Virus record (IMG/VR): IMGVR_UViG_3300033144_004189
Coordinates: 1-27,596 of that record
Source of the DNA: a virus
Reading direction: 5' to 3' (one strand)
Length of the DNA stretch: 27,596 nucleotides
Shown: piece by piece, positions 24,815 through 27,596 of the stretch
Numbering within the stretch: the stretch's first letter is position 1
How the letters are laid out: every line of letters starts with the position of its first letter
Position numbers and translations under genes: made by a program
The notes under the pieces: model-generated
Told to the model about the DNA's origin: nothing
The model's input: the letters and a program-made list of their open reading frames with translations, nothing else
Databases searched by the model: none

Positions 24815-26293
24815 TTATTTGAGTCTGATTATCTTCTCGACCACGGTATATGGATTCAAATGATTGATATTGTTTTGTGTTACTGATCCACCATTTACTG
24901 AGACTGATGGAATTGATACATTAAATCCTACCGATGCATTTTGTGCTGTATTGAAAAGTGTAGGTCTATTTACTGTGGTTGTATTACTTGCTACACCATA
25001 TACTTCAATTTGACCTGCTCCTGGTCCCTGCGTTGGAACTGGATGATCATGCTGAGGAACACCTGATTGATTTGATGCCAATGCGCCAACAGGAGAACTC
25101 GTTGAGCTTGTAGTCGCGCCAACAACGGTTGCTGAAACATTATGAGTCTCTGCGCCACCCTTATCACCTAAAGTATTATTTGCTGAAATATTACCAACGC
25201 CAGCATCAGGTGTAACAAGGAATGAACCTCTTAAATCTGGAATTAAAACGATATCCAGGTTATCAAAGTCTTCTGTTCCCACATTACCCCATCTCTTCTT
25301 GAATATGTCGAATGCAGTTTTATATTCGTCATCCTCGAAAGTAGCACCAGAACCAGGCTTTCCAATTGTTTGACCAAGTGGAAATGCCAAAGATCCTGCA
25401 GGTGCAGTCGCAGGAAGAACATCATCATACCAATCAACGCCACCGCCAATTGGAATTTGTGAAATATTAAATGCGAGCTTATCTTCAGTGATGGTATCAT
25501 CAGCAATCTTTGGACCAGTAACAGATCCATCTGCAAGCTCTGTTGTCCCGATACCGCCTTGCTCAATAATCTTAAGCTTTCTATTGATACCCCAAAATAC
25601 ATTTCCTGCTTGTGGTGGAACTTGGAAGGTGATATTCGCTCCTGTAATCTGGTATGCAACACCAGGCTGAAGTATTACATCTTGAATAGAAATAGTTGTC
25701 TGCTCTTCATCAGCAACAGATCGTGGGAGAGTATTTACTGTTAATGGAAATACTGTTTGAGCGCCATCAAACAATGAGCTGATGTCATCAAACGGCTCCA
25801 TTACAGCAGTGCCTACATTTTCCGCTTCACCAATCTCAACACTAACAACCGCACTAGCTGGAAAATTAGTACTATGAATAATAGAACTTCCATCGGTTGC
25901 AGTTATATTTCTTGGATCGGTTTTCTCTCCGTTAATATAAAGTTGAATTGGAGCGCCAGGTGTGTAGGTCAACTCTTTGCCTGTAGCATCAGCTCCTGTT
26001 AAAGTATTTGTCGGTGCGCCTATGTCGTAAACATATTCATCGACCACCGTGTTAGTTAAGCATCCTAATTTAGTTAAAGCTTCACCACTTAATTGATCGC
26101 AACCTACTGATCTGTTTTCTAATCGACCATCATCTCTTTGAATTAAATCAAGGCATGTTTGGGTTTCAGTGATCGCCTGCTTAATAGCGTTAAGCTCCAA
26201 ATCAACCTTATCCCCTGGTAGCGGATTAGATGGATTCTGAGTCTGATAGTTAGTGAAATCAAACTGTCTTCCGTATCCAGTAGGCGTTGGCAT
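24815..26293 (-). CDS. Tail fibre with podovirus adaptor N-terminus and collar-like C-terminus, 492 aa
   Basis: The N-terminus GYGRQFDFTNYQTQNPSNPL and the following LELNAIKQAITETQTCLDLI, DDGRLENRS segments resemble the virion-binding part of podovirus fibres, which attach to the nozzle. The middle is strand-rich. The C-terminal third contains GSFLVTPDAGVGNISANNTL, His-rich turns (HNVSATV; PQHDHPVP) and the ending HLNPYTVVEKIIRLK, in the style of collar domains of phage tails. A Shine-Dalgarno (AAGGA) precedes the ATG. It is the first recognisable structural gene after the control region. The N-terminus probably anchors the fibre, with the collar part nearer the host. The call rests on pattern, not a database search. 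Confidence 0.8.
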   Translation of the reverse strand: MPTPTGYGRQFDFTNYQTQNPSNPLPGDKVDLELNAIKQAITETQTCLDLIQRDDGRLENRSVGCDQLSGEALTKLGCLTNTVVDEYVYDIGAPTNTLTGADATGKELTYTPGAPIQLYINGEKTDPRNITATDGSSIIHSTNFPASAVVSVEIGEAENVGTAVMEPFDDISSLFDGAQTVFPLTVNTLPRSVADEEQTTISIQDVILQPGVAYQITGANITFQVPPQAGNVFWGINRKLKIIEQGGIGTTELADGSVTGPKIADDTITEDKLAFNISQIPIGGGVDWYDDVLPATAPAGSLAFPLGQTIGKPGSGATFEDDEYKTAFDIFKKRWGNVGTEDFDNLDIVLIPDLRGSFLVTPDAGVGNISANNTLGDKGGAETHNVSATVVGATTSSTSSPVGALASNQSGVPQHDHPVPTQGPGAGQIEVYGVASNTTTVNRPTLFNTAQNASVGFNVSIPSVSVNGGSVTQNNINHLNPYTVVEKIIRLK

Positions 26294-26295
26294 AA

Positions 26296-26781
26296 TTAAT
26301 CCTTATCTGTTCCGATTACACCTCTTGTTTCGCGATCAATCTTTCTTGCCTTTAATGACTCAAGACCTTTCTCGAAACTCTCAATAGCAGACTTATTATA
26401 ATCTGATGGCAGTTTTGAATCCAGATACTTAAGGCGATCAAGCGCCAACTCTATCACTGAATCTACTGATGCGCCATTTGGAACTTGTCTACCTTCTGGC
26501 TGATCTTCTGTATCTTGGCCTCTTGGACCATTCTGCCATGCTATATTAATACCAAGTCCTGCAGAAACTCCACCTGTAGGATTGCCTGCAGCATCCTCAG
26601 TATAAGCGGTTGTTTTTGGGCGTTGGTGGTGTAATTCAATAAAAGCCTTACGCGATGCCTTCCTGTCTGCTCGCTTTTTCTTGCGATCATTCTCAAGCTT
26701 TACTGCTCTCTGGTGTTGTTTTGCTCTGAATGCAGCTTCACGCTCTGCATTCTGATCGGCAAGTGTCTTTTTCTTCGCCAT
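26296..26781 (-). CDS. Basic helical protein with RGVxGT-type C-terminus, 161 aa
   Basis: I start it at the ATG at 26781 (MAKKKTLADQNAEREAAFR). A TTG 18 codons upstream is less likely, since those residues would run into the operator region. The first 55 residues are a very basic Ala/Lys/Arg helix. The middle is Gly/Asn/Pro-rich and flexible. The last 55 contain two helices (SVIELALDRLKYLDSKLP; KSAIESFEKGLESLKARKID) followed by DRETRGVIGT. That ending is like many small phage proteins with an Acb2/Tad1-type hairpin, but I cannot confirm it. It is the first gene of the late operon, three bases from the collar fibre. A DNA- or RNA-binding role for the N-terminus is another possibility. Confidence 0.7.
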   Translation of the reverse strand: MAKKKTLADQNAEREAAFRAKQHQRAVKLENDRKKKRADRKASRKAFIELHHQRPKTTAYTEDAAGNPTGGVSAGLGINIAWQNGPRGQDTEDQPEGRQVPNGASVDSVIELALDRLKYLDSKLPSDYNKSAIESFEKGLESLKARKIDRETRGVIGTDKD

Positions 26782-26823
26782 GGGATTGTGTATTAAGGTT
26801 ATTATGTATCCGTTATACACCAC

Positions 26824-26852
26824 CCAATACGGCAATATTTGCCTACTGTCAA
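26824..26852 (-). promoter_or_regulatory. Candidate promoter between two operator palindromes
   Basis: On the minus strand a perfect TTGACA (26852-26847) is followed after 17 bases by TATTGG (26829-26824), a weak -10. The 13-bp palindromes at 26831-26843 and 26854-26866 flank the -35 box, so a bound protein would block or recruit polymerase. It would drive the 161-aa gene and the fibre genes. The -10 match is poor, so confidence is low. Confidence 0.3.
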
Positions 26853-27013
26853 CGGCAATATTTGCCGATGGTAATATTTTCCTAGGGTTTATCCCTTACG
26901 GCAATACTTGCCGATATTACGTAACCTACACGCGTTGAGCAGGATCTGTAACTTTATCGAATTTAATACGCTTTGTTCCACGTGGAACTTTTTGCCTACA
27001 GGCAATATTTGCC
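26831..27013. repeat. Array of GGCAATATTTGCC palindromes (operator- or iteron-like)
   Basis: Copies at 26831-26843, 26854-26866 and 27001-27013 are identical; 26900-26912 differs by one base (GGCAATACTTGCC); 26870-26882 differs by two (GGTAATATTTTCC). The arms GGCAA and TTGCC are exact inverted repeats around TAT. I saw no further copy in the rest of the window. The array suggests binding of a dimeric regulator or initiator protein. Confidence 0.85.
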
Positions 27014-27117
27014 GATCTGGGTCGCTTCCTGCGATCAAATGGCTTAAGAAAAAATATCGGTGGCGGTCTTCTGGTGGCACCTTCACCATGGATTTCAGCT
27101 AGTGTTTTGATGTTCAT
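26926..27117 (-). CDS. Doubtful small basic reading frame, 63 aa
   Basis: An ATG-started frame MNIKTLAEIHGEGATRRPPP followed by an Arg/Lys-rich body ending DPAQRV. It lies wholly within the control region and contains the parS-like palindrome (encoding VPRGT) and one operator palindrome (encoding ANIA). It has no visible Shine-Dalgarno and follows right after a terminator. It may be a real small DNA-binding protein, but a fortuitous frame in regulatory DNA is at least as likely. Confidence 0.25.
   Translation of the reverse strand: MNIKTLAEIHGEGATRRPPPIFFLKPFDRRKRPRSANIACRQKVPRGTKRIKFDKVTDPAQRV
26974..26989. promoter_or_regulatory. parS-like site TGTTCCACGTGGAACT
   Basis: A perfect 14-bp palindrome (GTTCCACGTGGAAC) inside a 16-mer. 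Established knowledge: bacterial chromosomal parS sites, bound by ParB, have the consensus TGTTTCACGTGAAACA with variants such as TGTTCCACGTGGAAC. The match here is 13 of 16 to the consensus and 15 of 16 to the fully symmetric variant. No ParA or ParB gene is in the window, so host ParB would be the candidate partner. Confidence 0.6.
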
Positions 27118-27123
27118 AGGTAT

Positions 27124-27164
27124 AAAAAAAGGGATTACCGCTATCCAGGCAATCCCTTTCTTAT
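27124..27164 (-). terminator. Intrinsic terminator downstream of the 89-aa gene
   Basis: AAAGGGATT (27128-27136) and AATCCCTTT (27151-27159) form a 9-bp stem with a 14-base loop in which CC and GG can pair further. On the minus strand the stem is followed by a run of T (TTTTTTT including the stem end). It separates the 89-aa gene from the late control region. The plus-strand side has a weaker T-rich tail. Confidence 0.8.
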
Positions 27165-27182
27165 TGATAACCGACTGTAAAA

Positions 27183-27452
27183 TTACTTTATAGACGCTTC
27201 CTCGTCTGCATCATACTTAGATACACCGCCTTGGATTTGCTGCATAACTTTACCAATTCTCATTCGAGCATCCTCAAGATGTCGATATGCGAGCATCACA
27301 TTAGCGCACATCTCAGAATGTTGTCCATTGAACTCTTCTAGCTCATGCGTGATAAATGGTAGGCTCTTAAGCTTTAGAACATCTTTAGAAAGCTCCTTAA
27401 CTGCCAGCCTAGATTTAGCGCATTCTTTTTCAATTTTCTCTTTAGAGGTCAT
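27183..27452 (-). CDS. Small helical protein, possibly Acb2/Tad1-hairpin-like, 89 aa
   Basis: All-helical and charged: MTSKEKIEKECAKSRLAVKE, a hydrophobic-polar middle, then NVMLAYRHLEDARMRIGKVM, a short Gly turn (QGG) and an acidic end. The pattern AxxxLExAxMxxGKV recalls the second helix of Acb2/Tad1-type hairpin proteins, small phage proteins of about 90 aa that bind cyclic-nucleotide signals and so block CBASS or Thoeris defences. That assignment is by eye and uncertain. A strong Shine-Dalgarno (TAAGGAG) precedes the ATG and an intrinsic terminator follows its stop, so it ends a transcript upstream of the late operon. Other possibilities are a small regulator or an uncharacterised coiled-coil protein. 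Confidence 0.8.
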   Translation of the reverse strand: MTSKEKIEKECAKSRLAVKELSKDVLKLKSLPFITHELEEFNGQHSEMCANVMLAYRHLEDARMRIGKVMQQIQGGVSKYDADEEASIK

Positions 27453-27492
27453 AATTCTCCTTACTTACCTAAGTTTATATTTGCTATTTGTT

Positions 27493-27596
27493 TTATTTAT
27501 GTGGTCGCTCCTCTACCTCTACACCCTCGCCAATAATAGCATGGCAAGCGTCTTCAGATAGGAAGAAATCTTCATTACCCATGAAACTTTGAAGTG
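27493..27596 (-). CDS. Partial unknown gene at the right edge
   Basis: The minus-strand frame open from the right edge reads LQSFMGNEDFFLSEDACHAI and on to VEERPHK before a TAA at 27495-27493. It could be the C-terminus of a longer gene or a small protein starting at the ATG at 27582. It lies upstream of the 89-aa gene on the same strand, with a gap of about 40 bases. Function unknown. Confidence 0.5.
   Translation of the reverse strand, partial: LQSFMGNEDFFLSEDACHAIIGEGVEVEERPHK

Larger units (their letters stand above)
26782..27182 (-). promoter_or_regulatory. Control region upstream of the late operon
   Basis: About 400 bases with no clearly supported gene. From left to right on the plus strand it holds five copies of a 13-bp palindrome (one clearly degenerate), a TTGACA box between two of them, a parS-like 16-mer, a doubtful 63-aa reading frame, and the terminator of the 89-aa gene. 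This is the probable start of late transcription and possibly a replication or partition locus. Confidence 0.7.

Noticed and set aside
26782-26835. A TTG start that would lengthen the 161-aa protein by 18 residues
   Set aside because: It would run into the operator palindrome at 26831-26843 and the possible -10 region, and the ATG start gives a typical Lys-rich N-terminus.

Overview
The window is the structural (late) half of a tailed double-stranded DNA phage genome, podovirus-like, with moderate to low GC. This rests on a continuous minus-strand run of recognisable virion genes: terminase large subunit, portal, acidic scaffold, major capsid protein, a short-tail adaptor and nozzle pair, then four internal-virion/ejection-type proteins, with two fibre genes at the upstream end. 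There is no tape-measure, sheath or major tail tube gene. The style of the fibre N-terminus, portal and ejection proteins resembles phages of aquatic Proteobacteria, but the host is an inference. No integrase, tRNA, insertion sequence or CRISPR array was seen.

Layout. (1) 1-1459: plus-strand end of another operon, with a partial gene and three overlapping unknown genes, converging on the late operon at about 1.4 kb. (2) 27.6-1.39 kb, minus strand, read right to left: a partial gene and a small helical protein (89 aa) ending in a strong intrinsic terminator; a roughly 400-bp control region (26782-27182); a 161-aa basic/helical protein; a collar-type tail fibre, a small beta-rich protein, a 742-aa fibre with YadA-head-like repeats and two accessory fibre-type proteins; a YkgJ-like cysteine-cluster protein and two unknowns; a membrane pair that looks like a lysis module; a stand-alone CheY-like receiver domain; terminase, portal, scaffold, capsid; a terminator; head-tail connector proteins; a GNAT acetyltransferase; and the ejection proteins, the last being 1638 aa with an HEFVH zinc-peptidase motif.

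How it fits together. Genes are tightly packed with many ATGA/TAATG overlaps, so translational coupling is likely. The late operon probably starts in the 26782-27182 region, where five copies of the palindrome GGCAATATTTGCC (one clearly degenerate) surround a TTGACA box. A hairpin plus T-run just after the capsid gene would reduce expression downstream of it, as in T7-like phages. Scaffold, portal and capsid build the procapsid, terminase packages it, the adaptor and nozzle close the vertex, the internal proteins enter the host with the DNA, and the fibres bind the receptor.

Most unusual content: a 16-bp site that looks like a bacterial chromosomal parS (TGTTCCACGTGGAACT, 26974-26989) inside the palindrome array; a CheY-like receiver directly upstream of terminase; a YkgJ-type metal-binding protein among fibre and lysis genes; a metallopeptidase-like motif plus a repeated LQP motif in the largest ejection protein; and two small proteins flanking the control region that faintly resemble the helical hairpin of Acb2/Tad1-type cyclic-nucleotide sponges. 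All family calls were made by eye, without database searches.
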